A stretch of DNA of 64,000 nt from Sphingobium scionense (GTDB lineage Bacteria > Pseudomonadota > Alphaproteobacteria > Sphingomonadales > Sphingomonadaceae). Positions 33,501-42,011 of the stretch are shown here, in pieces. The DNA is taken from contig NZ_JACIEU010000014.1 of assembly GCF_014197035.1 (NCBI RefSeq), positions 62,001 through 126,000 on the forward strand, given 5' to 3'. The translations under genes were made by a program, and so were the position numbers. The notes under the pieces are model-generated. The model did no database searches, was not told the origin of the DNA, and saw only the letters and a list, made by a program, of their open reading frames with translations. Position 1 is the first letter of the stretch. Each line of letters opens with the position of its first letter.

Positions 33501-34321
33501 ACGCGCTTGGCCCGCTGCTCACCGACATCGGCGATCTGGCCGACGGCGTCGAGATCGCGCTCGATATATTGCACATGCACTTCTACCGCGATCGGGAAGA
33601 AGGCCGCCAACGTGCGCCATCCTTGATCGCTGTTGGCCGTGAGCTGCTACTGCGCGCTGACTTCGGAAAGAAGCAGTCGTTGCGCGATTTTGGGCTGCAT
33701 ACCGTTATTCGGGTCTGCTGCGCCGGACCCGATGGAGAGGCGACATTGCGGGAAATCTGCGCTCGCGTCCGGGCCGGACTGGAGACCGTCTATCTCTCGT
33801 CCTACGATCTTGGTTATGTCCTGAAGGCGCTCTTCGAGACCCATCCCCTGATCGCACTCGACGAATTCCTGCTCCCCGAACTCAGGCCGAGAAATCGGGG
33901 GCTGTTTGAGGGGGACTTCGGGTCTGGCACACCGGTAGAAGATGTCGGCGCCGAGACCCTTGTTCAGTGGGCGAATATCGATCCGGATCGGCGCTATCCG
34001 CTGCTTGGCAAAAGCATCCCCATGTTCAAGCGGCAGCAGGGCGAAGAGGAGAATGGTGTCTCCACGCTTTTCCTGGAAATATTGGGCCACGCGCCAGACA
34101 AGCGGGCGTTCCTCGGTGATATCTGGTCGCGGCTGCATCCGCGCAGCTGGAGTGGCTCGCTCGCCGATATCCTGGTTCGGCGTCGCGCGGCTATCACAAC
34201 GCTGGGTGACAATGTTGGAGGCGAGGTTCGGCAATGGGTCACCGACATGCTGCCCGAACTCGAACGCTGGATCGAATATGAGAGCAAGCGCGATCGGGAA
34301 GACGAGCAGAGTTTCGAATAG
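30545..34321 (+). CDS. Nuclease-STAND NTPase protein (Avs-like architecture)
   Basis: A large cytosolic protein, 1,258 residues from Met at 30545 (an ATG at 30524 and a TTG at 30521 are alternative starts). Residues 1-170 look like a PD-(D/E)xK restriction-endonuclease fold: DGGLDVRV with Asp53, then FQVKK with Gln76 and Lys78. A P-loop GLSGLGKT (about 240-247) and the Walker B strand AILIVDNC (about 300) define a STAND-type NTPase. The remaining 900 residues are helical-repeat-like. Effector-NTPase-repeat is the order of antiviral STAND (Avs) proteins, where the repeats detect phage proteins and trigger the nuclease. The specific subfamily cannot be named. It follows the relaxase remnant, so it is probably cargo of a former mobile element. 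Confidence 0.8.
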   Translation: MFEITGAQVADLNDADLRTLVARLALAELRAQGCPSSSVTAGGNQDAADGGLDVRVECPSALPMPDFVPRQHTGFQVKKPDMPASAIRDEMRPGGVLRPVIAELAARSGAYIIVSAQGSVADKPLSDRRDAIRAQLDDLPEAGQLHSDFYDRDRLATWVNHYPGIVAWVRTRLGIGMSGWSSIGDWCGVGVSEETPYLFNDKACLTDERTSDREQLTIGEGIARLRVSLTKARQCIRLIGLSGLGKTRLVQALFEDGVGEVPLDPGLAVYTDYSAETDPTARDMARQLVIARQRAILIVDNCNPATHSELARICSEAGSQVSLLTVEYDVRDDEPERTEVFRLQSASPEMVELWLEKTFPNVTQVDRRTISEFSDGNFRVARALADTLGKGETLGKLKSRDLFERIFHQRNEPDRDLLSAAEDLALLYSIDGEDTSEGGELARVAAIRGVPVATIYAALNTLRQRGIAQLRGRWRAILPHAIANPLAGFALERMPSADFDRFCASLTTRMQKSLSRRLGYLHDSAEARAAVERWLRADGPLGDLAALGEDGLQIIANIAPVAPDAVLAKIERDIAGPNGGEILDPQSSNRWQWIRLIKLLAYDPPLFDRAATLLARFLSAESPDHHNNSASDMFAELFHLHLSGTKALPDQRRALVRRFAQSGDPALVRCAGVALDALLKAHHFSSSSDFDFGARSRDYGWHPPTYGDIWAWYNGAVDLAVELSPIIENARDHLAHSVRELWHFGACHDALERAAAHFSSERPWIEGWIGFRTALRFEGDAMPDEVRARLVALIERLKPTDLLHQARAVVLGRSSFGWDVADGDADDGDVMKPYERASQLAKEIGTALAHDPETRAAFIAELLVEQNPQRAYECGIGLSDGAADLDAMWRELLDLFSAAEADSRNATVLGGFIHGAHAKDSAFANATLEDVIQNPDLAASLPYLQARVAIDAQGIARLRRAIERGVLSARNFQSIANGSVGESPPDALGPLLTDIGDLADGVEIALDILHMHFYRDREEGRQRAPSLIAVGRELLLRADFGKKQSLRDFGLHTVIRVCCAGPDGEATLREICARVRAGLETVYLSSYDLGYVLKALFETHPLIALDEFLLPELRPRNRGLFEGDFGSGTPVEDVGAETLVQWANIDPDRRYPLLGKSIPMFKRQQGEEENGVSTLFLEILGHAPDKRAFLGDIWSRLHPRSWSGSLADILVRRRAAITTLGDNVGGEVRQWVTDMLPELERWIEYESKRDREDEQSFE

Positions 34322-34498
34322 CTGCTGATCCGTGCGTCCCCAGCGAGGCTCTGACGCCGATCGCGGCTTTCGCGGAGTCTTAGGCCAGGCCCGCCGCCCT
34401 TTGCATTTCTGCCTGACGGCTCCGCGCTGGGCGAATGGCCGGTTTTGGCGGGAACAGCCGTTCAAAACACGATAGGCGAACGGCGTGAGCTGGTCGTT

Positions 34499-34560
34499 GG
34501 CTATCGTAGCACTACAGCGTAGGAATAATGCCCATCTTCATCGGGCGTGGCCCGCCATTA
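34499..34560 (-). repeat. Dispersed repeat, copy 4 (short)
   Basis: The shortest copy: GGCTATCGTAGCACTACAGC, then CATCTTCATCGGGCGTGGCC. On the minus strand the Trp-Arg-Ala-Thr-Pro-Asp to Val-Leu-Arg-stop tail is kept, but a TAA lies directly before it, so no longer frame exists. Confidence 0.7.
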
Positions 34561-34701
34561 CCCCTCCACAGAGGGCGACAAACATCTACTCCGAGTGACC
34601 ATTTTCTTCAGAAAACTGACACTTGGCGGGTCGGACTGGCCACAGTCGTCCGCACGCCTGCACTCATGGCGTCGTTCTGATTCGTGGTCTCGGAGATGAC
34701 G

Positions 34702-34910
34702 ATGTTGAGCACCCGAAAATCCGCACAATCAAGCCGCGCCACAAGGCATTCGAGTTGACCGACAGCCATGGACTCTCCTTTTTGATGAAGCCCAGCCGGT
34801 CGAAGCTTTGGAAGTGGAACCACGCCTAAAACGACAAGCAGAAGGCCATGGTCCTCGTCATCTGCCCATGGTCACGCTACTCAACGCCCGCACCAGGTGC
34901 GACGAATCCA
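34702..34910 (+). pseudogene. Remnant N-terminus of a P4-type tyrosine integrase
   Basis: From ATG at 34702 (Met-Leu-Ser-Thr-Arg), one frameshift near 34715 leads into IRTIKPRHKAFELTDSHGL, then LKPSRSKLWKW-like sequence, a stop at 34827, and two further shifts continuing NDKQKAMVL and LPMVTLLNARTR. This is the Arm-DNA-binding domain (DUF4102 type) of integrases of tRNA-targeting islands. At least three frame disruptions make it dead, and the catalytic domain is absent. Confidence 0.7.
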
Positions 34911-35320
34911 GCGCGCATCCCAAGCCATGGACGCGGCGATCCGCTCGATCCTGCCGCCCGCGAATCTGATCCGACGCGATGATGTGCAGGGCTGTTATCC
35001 GGCGTTGCGCAACGCGGTGCTGACCAATGGCCGGCCGACATGGAAAAAGCGCAGGCAGAATTGCAGCAAGCAAGGGATCGGGCGATCGCGCTCCCCGTCG
35101 GGCAATGCGCAGCGGTTGATGGCCGATCTGCGTCCCGGCCAGGTGTAACCCCGGCCCGGCCAGCGACAGCGTCCGCGCAGGCGGCGCAATAGCAGGTTTT
35201 TTTTTCAGAGACGAGCAGCCACCTGTAAAAAGGTCAGCACCCCTATCGTTCAGATGCCAGGCCGCCGATCCGCTACAGCCATCCGCACAGAAACAATAGA
35301 AGCATCGGGTTAACCCCTAC

Positions 35321-35335
35321 TTGATCGCGATTCGA
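35321..35335 (+). promoter_or_regulatory. Weak Fnr-like half site
   Basis: TTGATCGCGATTCGA keeps the left half (TTGAT) and spacing of an Fnr/Anr box but only part of the right half (ATCAA expected). It lies about 200 bases upstream of the nitrate operon, where oxygen-dependent control is expected. No Fnr gene is in the window. Confidence 0.25.
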
Positions 35336-35400
35336 TTTGCTGCAAAAATCCGGATCGCATCGGCACATTGCCGCAAACTATGGAAATTAAAGAAAATCTT

Positions 35401-35423
35401 CGCGCATTCTTATGAATGTCGCG
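35401..35423. promoter_or_regulatory. Inverted repeat upstream of the nitrate operon
   Basis: CGCG-CATTC-TTAT-GAATG-T-CGCG: a perfect five-base core with GC-rich outer arms offset by one base, 107 bases before the narK start. Its position suits an operator; the protein that would bind is unknown. Confidence 0.35.
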
Positions 35424-35529
35424 CCCGATTATACGCATCTTCGCGAGGTCGAAGCCGTATGGATTCTCTTTTAGCGACATATTTTTTCGAACTGGCACGA
35501 CACGGAGTTACCGCAAGGACCGTCCTTAC

Positions 35530-38244
35530 GTGAGCCCGAGAACCGCCTCCGAAACCGGCGCACATGGCATCCTGGCGCTCAGCACTGGCGCGTTCACCAT
35601 ATGCTTCGCGGTCTGGACCATCTTCTCGATCATCGGCCTGGGTATTCAGCAGGACCTGCAACTGAGCGACACCCAATTCGGGCTGCTGGCGGGCACGCCG
35701 ATACTCAGCGGATCGATTTCGCGGGTATTTCTCGGCGCCTGGGCCGATCGGTTCGGCGGCCGAAGGATATTTGCCGGCGTCATGATCTGCGCAGCATGCG
35801 CGACCTTCCTCATGTCGCTTGCCAACAATTATGTCCTTCTCCTGCTCGGCGCGCTGGGCGTCGGCCTGGCCGGTGGCGCCTTCTCGGTCGGGGTTTCGTT
35901 CGTTTCGGCCTTTTATCCGCCGGAACGACAGGGCATGGCGCTCGGCATCTTCGGCGCCGGCAATGTCGGGGCGGCGGTGACCAAATTGCTCGCGCCCATG
36001 GTCATGATCGCCCTGGGCTGGAAGGGCGTCGCCCAGGTCTGGGCAGCCGTTCTGCTGGCAGCCGCCCTTCTCTTCCTGCTGTTCACCCGCGAGGATCCGA
36101 AATCGCGCGATCGGCGGGCGGATCGAGGTGCGAAAGCCGTCGACCTCGCACTCTTTCTAAACCCGCAGATATGGCGTTTCTCGCTCTATTATTTTTTCGT
36201 GTTCGGCGCCTTCGTCGCCCTGACATTGTGGCTGCCCCATTATCTGATGGACGTCTATGGGCTCGACCTTGTCACCGCTGGCATTCTGGCCGCCTGCTAT
36301 TCGATCCCCGCCAGCCTGTTCCGCATCTATGGCGGCTATCTGTCGGACCGGATAGGCGCGCGCGCGGTGCTCTATGCCACCTTCGGCATTTCGGTGGCCT
36401 GCACCTTCCTGCTTTCCTATCCACCCACCGACTATGCGATCACCGGCACCCGCGGCCTCATCCGCTTCCATACCGAGATGGCACTGGTCCCCTTTGTCGT
36501 GACCCTATTCGTGCTGGGCTTCGTGATGAGCCTCGGCAAGGCCGCGGTCTTCAAGCATATCCCCCTTTATTATCCCAATCATGTGGGCGTGGTCAGCGGC
36601 ATCGTGGGCATGGTCGGCGGACTGGGTGGCTTCCTGCTGCCCTTCGCCTTCGGCCTGCTCGCCGACCTTACCGGCATCTGGACAAGTTGCTTCGCCCTGC
36701 TCTTCCTGCTGGCAAGCACCGCACTCATATGGATGCATTTCGCCATAAGGGCGATGGAACGAGGGGCGACGAATGCAACGGCAGTGCCCGAACTGCCCGA
36801 ACTTCAGGGTTTTGGCGAACCTGGCCTGCCCCCCGCGCCGGCCCGCACCGCCACCCTCGTCGACTGGCGACCGGAAGACCCGGCCTTCTGGCAGGCGACG
36901 GGCAGGCCGATTGCGCGCCGGAACCTGTGGATATCGACCTACTGCCTGCTGCTATCCTTCGCGGTGTGGATGGTATGGAGCGTGGTGGTTTCGCGCCTGC
37001 CGGCAATCGGCTTTGCCTTCACCACCTCGCAATTATTCTGGCTGGCGGCGATCCCGGGCATTTCAGGTGCGATCTTTCGCATTTTCTATGCCTTTCTCGT
37101 GCCGATCTTCGGCGGACGGCTATGGACCACCCTGTCGACCGCGACGCTCCTGATCCCGGCCTTCGGCATCGGCTACGCCGTGCAGGATCCGCAGACACCC
37201 TTCCTCATCTTCCTCACCCTGGCGCTGCTCTGCGGTTTTGGCGGCGGCAATTTCGCCTCATCGGTCGCGAACATCAGCTACTTTTTCCCCAAGGCGGAAA
37301 AGGGCAACGCGCTGGCCATCAATTCCGGGCTCGGAAATCTGGGGGTCAGCGTGATGCAGGCGCTGGTGCCGCTGGTCGTCACCATGGGCCTGTTCGGCAC
37401 GCTGGGCGGCGGTCCGCAAACCGCATCGGATGGTACGGCGATCTGGATGCAGAATGCCGGCTTCGTCTGGGTACCACCTGTCCTGATCGGCATGGCCGCA
37501 GCCTGGTTCGGGATGAACGACATCGCCAGCGCCAGGGCCTCCTTCGCCGATCAGGCGACGATCTTCGGACGCCGCCATACCTGGGTGATGTGCTGGCTCT
37601 ACACCGGCACATTCGGCACCTTCATCGGCATGTCCGCCGGCTTTCCGCTGCTGGCGAAACTCGTATTCCCCGAAGTTGACGCCCTGCGGTTGGCCTTTCT
37701 CGGCCCGCTCATCGGTGCTTTGGCGCGCGCTGGCAGCGGTTGGGTCGCAGACCGTGTCGGCGGCGCGCGGGTGACATTCTGGGTCTTCATCTGCCAGGCC
37801 TTCGCCACCGCCGGCATGATCTGGTTCCTCAATGCCCACAATTTCTGGGGCTTCTTCGCAACCGTGCTGCTGCTGTTCCTGATCAGCGGGATCGGCAACG
37901 CATCGACCTTTCAGATGGTGCCTGCGATCATGCGCTGGGAAGTGGCGCGCGCCATGCCGAACGTCGATGAGCAGGCGCGTCTCCACCAGGCCGAGCGCGA
38001 ATCCGCCGCCGTCACCGGCTTCATTTCCGCCATTGCGGCCTTTGGCGCCTTCTACATCCCCAAGGCCTATGGATCGTCGATCGCCGCCACCGGCGGCGCG
38101 GGACCGGCCCTGGTCGCCTTCCTGCTGTTTTTCCTCAGTTGTGCCGCCGTGACCTGGATCGCCTATTCCGGTCCCCATGGCATCCTTCGTGATCGCGCCC
38201 TGCGCGGTCGATCCCCCATTGCAAGGCAGGGACAAACCGCATGA
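35530..38244 (+). CDS. narK: Fused NarK1-NarK2-type nitrate/nitrite transporter
   Basis: A 904-residue inner-membrane protein made of two major-facilitator nitrate transporters in tandem (about residues 10-420 and 460-890), each with 12 predicted membrane segments. Such NarK1-NarK2 fusions occur in denitrifiers and nitrate respirers; one half typically imports nitrate with protons and the other exchanges nitrate for nitrite. Nitrate-signature glycine-rich segments are visible (GAGNVGAAVTKLLAP in the first half, NSGLGNLGVSVMQALVP in the second). The start is probably GTG at 35530, with AAGGA upstream; an ATG at 35416 would add a non-membrane extension and is less likely. Its TGA overlaps the narG start by four bases. 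Confidence 0.92.
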   Translation: MSPRTASETGAHGILALSTGAFTICFAVWTIFSIIGLGIQQDLQLSDTQFGLLAGTPILSGSISRVFLGAWADRFGGRRIFAGVMICAACATFLMSLANNYVLLLLGALGVGLAGGAFSVGVSFVSAFYPPERQGMALGIFGAGNVGAAVTKLLAPMVMIALGWKGVAQVWAAVLLAAALLFLLFTREDPKSRDRRADRGAKAVDLALFLNPQIWRFSLYYFFVFGAFVALTLWLPHYLMDVYGLDLVTAGILAACYSIPASLFRIYGGYLSDRIGARAVLYATFGISVACTFLLSYPPTDYAITGTRGLIRFHTEMALVPFVVTLFVLGFVMSLGKAAVFKHIPLYYPNHVGVVSGIVGMVGGLGGFLLPFAFGLLADLTGIWTSCFALLFLLASTALIWMHFAIRAMERGATNATAVPELPELQGFGEPGLPPAPARTATLVDWRPEDPAFWQATGRPIARRNLWISTYCLLLSFAVWMVWSVVVSRLPAIGFAFTTSQLFWLAAIPGISGAIFRIFYAFLVPIFGGRLWTTLSTATLLIPAFGIGYAVQDPQTPFLIFLTLALLCGFGGGNFASSVANISYFFPKAEKGNALAINSGLGNLGVSVMQALVPLVVTMGLFGTLGGGPQTASDGTAIWMQNAGFVWVPPVLIGMAAAWFGMNDIASARASFADQATIFGRRHTWVMCWLYTGTFGTFIGMSAGFPLLAKLVFPEVDALRLAFLGPLIGALARAGSGWVADRVGGARVTFWVFICQAFATAGMIWFLNAHNFWGFFATVLLLFLISGIGNASTFQMVPAIMRWEVARAMPNVDEQARLHQAERESAAVTGFISAIAAFGAFYIPKAYGSSIAATGGAGPALVAFLLFFLSCAAVTWIAYSGPHGILRDRALRGRSPIARQGQTA

Positions 38245-41200
38245 GCCACCTCCTCGACCGTCTCACCTTTTTTCGCCGCCAGCAGGACAAGTTCGCGGAC
38301 GGCCACGGCATTACCACCGACGAGACGCGGGCCTGGGAGGACGCCTATCGCAAGCGCTGGGCAGCGGACAAGATCGTGCGGTCGACGCATGGCGTGAACT
38401 GCACCGGTTCCTGTTCCTGGAAAATCTACGTCAAGGGCGGGATCGTAACCTGGGAAACCCAGCAGACGGATTATCCGCGCACGCGTCCCGACCTGCCCAA
38501 TCATGAACCGCGGGGATGTCCACGCGGCGCCAGCTACAGCTGGTATCTCTATTCCGGCACCCGGGTGAAATATCCGCTGGTGCGTGAACGGCTGGTCCGT
38601 CACTGGCGCGAGGCGCGGCGCAGTCTGCCCCCGGTAGCGGCCTGGCGCGCGATCGTGGCGGATGAGGCCAAGCGCAGCGACTGGGTCACCCGGCGTGGAC
38701 GGGGCGGTTTCGTGCGCGTCGGCTGGGACGAGGCGAGTGAGATCATCGCGGCCGCCAATGCCTATACCATCAAGGAATATGGCCCGGACCGGATCGCCGG
38801 CTTTTCGCCGATCCCGGCCATGTCGATGATCTCCTATGCGGCCGGATCGCGCTATCTTTCGCTGATCGGCGCCAATCTCCTGAGCTTCTACGACTGGTAT
38901 TGCGACCTGCCGCCATCCAGCCCGCAGACTTGGGGCGAGCAGACCGACGTGCCCGAAAGCGCGGATTGGTATAATTCGGGTTTCCTGCTGGTCTGGGGCT
39001 CGAACATTCCCATGACCCGCGCTCCGGACGCGCATTTCTATTCCGAGGTCCGCTATCGCGGTGCCAAGAGCGTGGTGATCGCGCCGGACTATAATGAGGC
39101 GGCCAAATTCTCCGACCTGTGGCTCCATCCCAAGCAGGGCACCGATGCCGCCCTCGCCCTGGCGCTCGGCCATGTCGTGCTGCGCGAATTCCATATCGAC
39201 CGCAAAGTCCCCTATTTCGACGATTATACGCGCAAATATTCGGACTTCCCGTTGCTGGTGCGACTGGAGGAACGGGACGGAAAGCTGGTGCCCGGCCATA
39301 TGCTGCGGGCCGCCGACCTGCCCGGCGCGCTGGGCGAAACCAACAATCCCGAGTGGAAGGTCGTGGCGATCGACGAGGCGAGCGGCCGGCTGGTCGCCCC
39401 GCTGGGATCGGTTGGTTTCCGCTGGGGCGAAGAGGGCAAGTGGAACCTGGAGGAGAAGGAAGCCTCCGGCGATCCGGTCAAGCTGCGCACCAGCCTGGCC
39501 GGGATCGAGGATTCCGTCGTCCCGGTCGCCTTCCCCTATTTCGGATCGGAAGCGGCCAACGGCTTCGTCGCGACCGACCATGACCAGATCCTGCTGCGCC
39601 ATGTCCCGGTCAAGACCCTTGCATTCGCGGATGGCACGTCAGGCCCGGTCGCCATGGTCTTCGACCTGTTCTGCGCGAACTATGGCGTGGATCGCGGCTT
39701 TGGCGGAGACAATGTCGCCGCCGATTATGATGCCGACGTGCCTTTCTCCCCCGCCTGGGCGGAAAAGGTGACCGGCGTCCCACGCCAGGCGATCATCCAG
39801 GTGGCACGCGAGTTCGCCGCCAACGCGGAGCAGACCGAAGGGCGTTCAATGGTGATCCTCGGCGCCGGCCTGAACCATTGGTATCATATGGATATGAGCT
39901 ATCGCGGCATCATTGCCCTGCTGGTGATGTGCGGATGCATCGGCAAGTCCGGCGGGGGCTGGTCGCATTATGTCGGGCAGGAAAAGTTGCGGCCGCAAAC
40001 CGGCTGGCTCCCCCTCGCCTTCGGGCTCGACTGGTCGCGCCCACCGCGCCAGATGAACGGGACGAGCTTCTTCTACGCCCATTCCGACCAGTGGCGGTAC
40101 GAGACGCTGAAAGTGTCGGAACTACTGTCCCCGCTGGCCCCGGACGGGGATTGGTCGGGCGCGATGATCGACTTCAATGCAAAGGCCGAACGAATGGGCT
40201 GGCTTCCGTCCGCTCCGCAATTCGAAGCCAATCCTCTGGAACTTGGCCGGCATTTCCACGAGACCGAGGCCGACGCTGGCAGAGTGATCGCGGATGGAAT
40301 GCGCAGCGGGGCGATCCGGCCGGCCGGGCGCGACCCCGACAACCCGCGCAACTGGCCGCGCAACATGTTCTTCTGGCGATCCAACGTGCTGGGCGCCAGC
40401 GGCAAGGGGCATGAATATTTCCTCAAGCATCTGGTGGGATCGATGCACGGCGTCGTCGGCACTGACCAGAATCCCGACATCCAGCGCCCCAAGGACGTGA
40501 TCTGGTATGACGAGGCTCCGGTCGGCAAGCTGGACCTGATGGTCAATATCGATTTCCGCATGTCGACGACCAGCATCTATTCCGACATCGTGCTGCCCAC
40601 CGCCACCTGGTATGAAAAGCACGACCTCAACACGTCGGACATGCATCCCTTCATCCATCCGCTCTCCGCGGCGGTGGATCCGGCATGGGAAGCCAAGAGC
40701 GACTGGAACATCTTCCGCGAGATCGCCAAGAAATTCTCGGATGTGTGCCCCGAGGTGCTCGGCGTCGAACATGATGTGGTCCTCACACCGATCCAGCACG
40801 ACACGCCGGGCGAACTGGCACAGCCCTATGAACCCAAGGACTGGATGAAGGGCGAGTGCGATCCCGTGCCCGGCAAGACGATGCCCCTGGTAACATTGGT
40901 TGAGCGCAACTATCCCGAAACGTTCGCCCGCTTCACCTCGATGGGGCCGTTGCTCGAACAGCTTGGCAATGGCGCGAAGGGCATGATCTGGAATGCCGAA
41001 CGGGAAGTCTCGATGCTCGGCGACCTCAATGGTCGCGTGCCCGACGGCCCCACGGCCGGACGTCCCCGGATCGACAGCGATATCGATGCCTGCGAGACGA
41101 TCCTCATGCTCGCGCCGGAAACCAACGGCGAAGTCGCTATCAAGGCCTGGCAATCGCTCGGCGTCTTCACCGGTCGCGAGCATGCGCATCTGGCCGAGGG

Positions 41201-42011
41201 CAAGGAGGAGGAGAAGATCCGATTCCGCGACGTGGTCGCCCAACCGCGCAAGATCATCTCCTCGCCGATCTGGTCGGGACTGGAGAGCGAACATGTCTGC
41301 TACAATGCCGGCTACACCAACGTGCACGAACTCATCCCCTGGCGCACGCTGACCGGACGACAGTCGCTCTACCAGGATCATCACTGGATGCGTGCCTTCG
41401 GCGAAGGCTTCGTCACCTGGCGCCCGCCCATCGATACCCGCACCGTCCGTGAAGTCTCCGGCAAGCTGCCCAACGGCCAGAAGGAGATCATGCTCAACAT
41501 CCTGACGCCGCACCAGAAATGGGGCATCCACTCGACCTATACCGAGAATCTGCTGCTGCTCAGCCTCAATCGCGGCGGGCCGACGGTGTGGATCAGCGAG
41601 GATGACGCCAAGGCCGCCGGCATCGTCGACAATGACTGGATCGAACTGTTCAACCTCAATGGCGCGGTCACGGCCCGCGCCATCGTTTCTCAGCGCATCA
41701 TGCCCGGCTCCGCGCTGATGTATCATGCCCAGGAAAAGCTGGTGAACACGGTCGGCTCCGAGATCACCGGCCAACGCGGCGGCGTCCACAATTCGATCAC
41801 CCGCATCAACATGAAGCCCACCCACATGATCGGCGGCTATGCGCAGCTTGCCTATGGCTTCAACTATTATGGCACCGTGGGTGCCAACCGCGACGAGTTC
41901 GTGATCGTGCGCAAGATGAGCGAGATCAACTGGTTCGACAAGGCGGCCGACGATGTCGCCAGCGCCGACGACGCCGGATGGGGAACGCAAACGAAGGAGT
42001 CCGCACGATGA
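38241..42011 (+). CDS. narG: Respiratory nitrate reductase alpha subunit NarG
   Basis: A 1,256-residue catalytic subunit that reduces nitrate to nitrite at a Mo-bis-MGD centre on the cytoplasmic face. The FS0 iron-sulfur cluster ligands are visible as His50, Cys54, Cys58 and Cys93, the same spacing as in the E. coli enzyme, and the Mo ligand is expected to be Asp236 in GEQTDVPESADW. Length is normal. There is no cleaved Tat signal, as in other NarG. The start overlaps the narK stop (ATGA) and the stop overlaps the narH start, so the subunits are made in a coupled series. Confidence 0.97.
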   Translation: MSHLLDRLTFFRRQQDKFADGHGITTDETRAWEDAYRKRWAADKIVRSTHGVNCTGSCSWKIYVKGGIVTWETQQTDYPRTRPDLPNHEPRGCPRGASYSWYLYSGTRVKYPLVRERLVRHWREARRSLPPVAAWRAIVADEAKRSDWVTRRGRGGFVRVGWDEASEIIAAANAYTIKEYGPDRIAGFSPIPAMSMISYAAGSRYLSLIGANLLSFYDWYCDLPPSSPQTWGEQTDVPESADWYNSGFLLVWGSNIPMTRAPDAHFYSEVRYRGAKSVVIAPDYNEAAKFSDLWLHPKQGTDAALALALGHVVLREFHIDRKVPYFDDYTRKYSDFPLLVRLEERDGKLVPGHMLRAADLPGALGETNNPEWKVVAIDEASGRLVAPLGSVGFRWGEEGKWNLEEKEASGDPVKLRTSLAGIEDSVVPVAFPYFGSEAANGFVATDHDQILLRHVPVKTLAFADGTSGPVAMVFDLFCANYGVDRGFGGDNVAADYDADVPFSPAWAEKVTGVPRQAIIQVAREFAANAEQTEGRSMVILGAGLNHWYHMDMSYRGIIALLVMCGCIGKSGGGWSHYVGQEKLRPQTGWLPLAFGLDWSRPPRQMNGTSFFYAHSDQWRYETLKVSELLSPLAPDGDWSGAMIDFNAKAERMGWLPSAPQFEANPLELGRHFHETEADAGRVIADGMRSGAIRPAGRDPDNPRNWPRNMFFWRSNVLGASGKGHEYFLKHLVGSMHGVVGTDQNPDIQRPKDVIWYDEAPVGKLDLMVNIDFRMSTTSIYSDIVLPTATWYEKHDLNTSDMHPFIHPLSAAVDPAWEAKSDWNIFREIAKKFSDVCPEVLGVEHDVVLTPIQHDTPGELAQPYEPKDWMKGECDPVPGKTMPLVTLVERNYPETFARFTSMGPLLEQLGNGAKGMIWNAEREVSMLGDLNGRVPDGPTAGRPRIDSDIDACETILMLAPETNGEVAIKAWQSLGVFTGREHAHLAEGKEEEKIRFRDVVAQPRKIISSPIWSGLESEHVCYNAGYTNVHELIPWRTLTGRQSLYQDHHWMRAFGEGFVTWRPPIDTRTVREVSGKLPNGQKEIMLNILTPHQKWGIHSTYTENLLLLSLNRGGPTVWISEDDAKAAGIVDNDWIELFNLNGAVTARAIVSQRIMPGSALMYHAQEKLVNTVGSEITGQRGGVHNSITRINMKPTHMIGGYAQLAYGFNYYGTVGANRDEFVIVRKMSEINWFDKAADDVASADDAGWGTQTKESAR

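Larger units (their letters stand above)
34322..35529. other. Degenerate junction between the island and the nitrate operon
   Basis: About 1,200 bases with no intact gene. It contains repeat copy 4 (34499-34560), the integrase remnant (34702-34910), a stretch to about 35150 that looks like frameshifted coding sequence without a recognisable product, and from about 35200 the upstream region of the nitrate operon with A/T-rich promoter-like sequence. Confidence 0.6.

Noticed and set aside
35601-37679. A 692-codon plus-strand frame inside the transporter gene.
   Set aside because: Out of frame with the fused NarK, Arg/His-rich, no membrane segments; a shadow frame.
38163-39602. A 479-codon minus-strand open frame.
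   Set aside because: Antisense to the 5' part of narG, which has the expected cluster ligands.
40122-41990. A 622-codon minus-strand open frame.
   Set aside because: Antisense to narG; no recognisable protein features.
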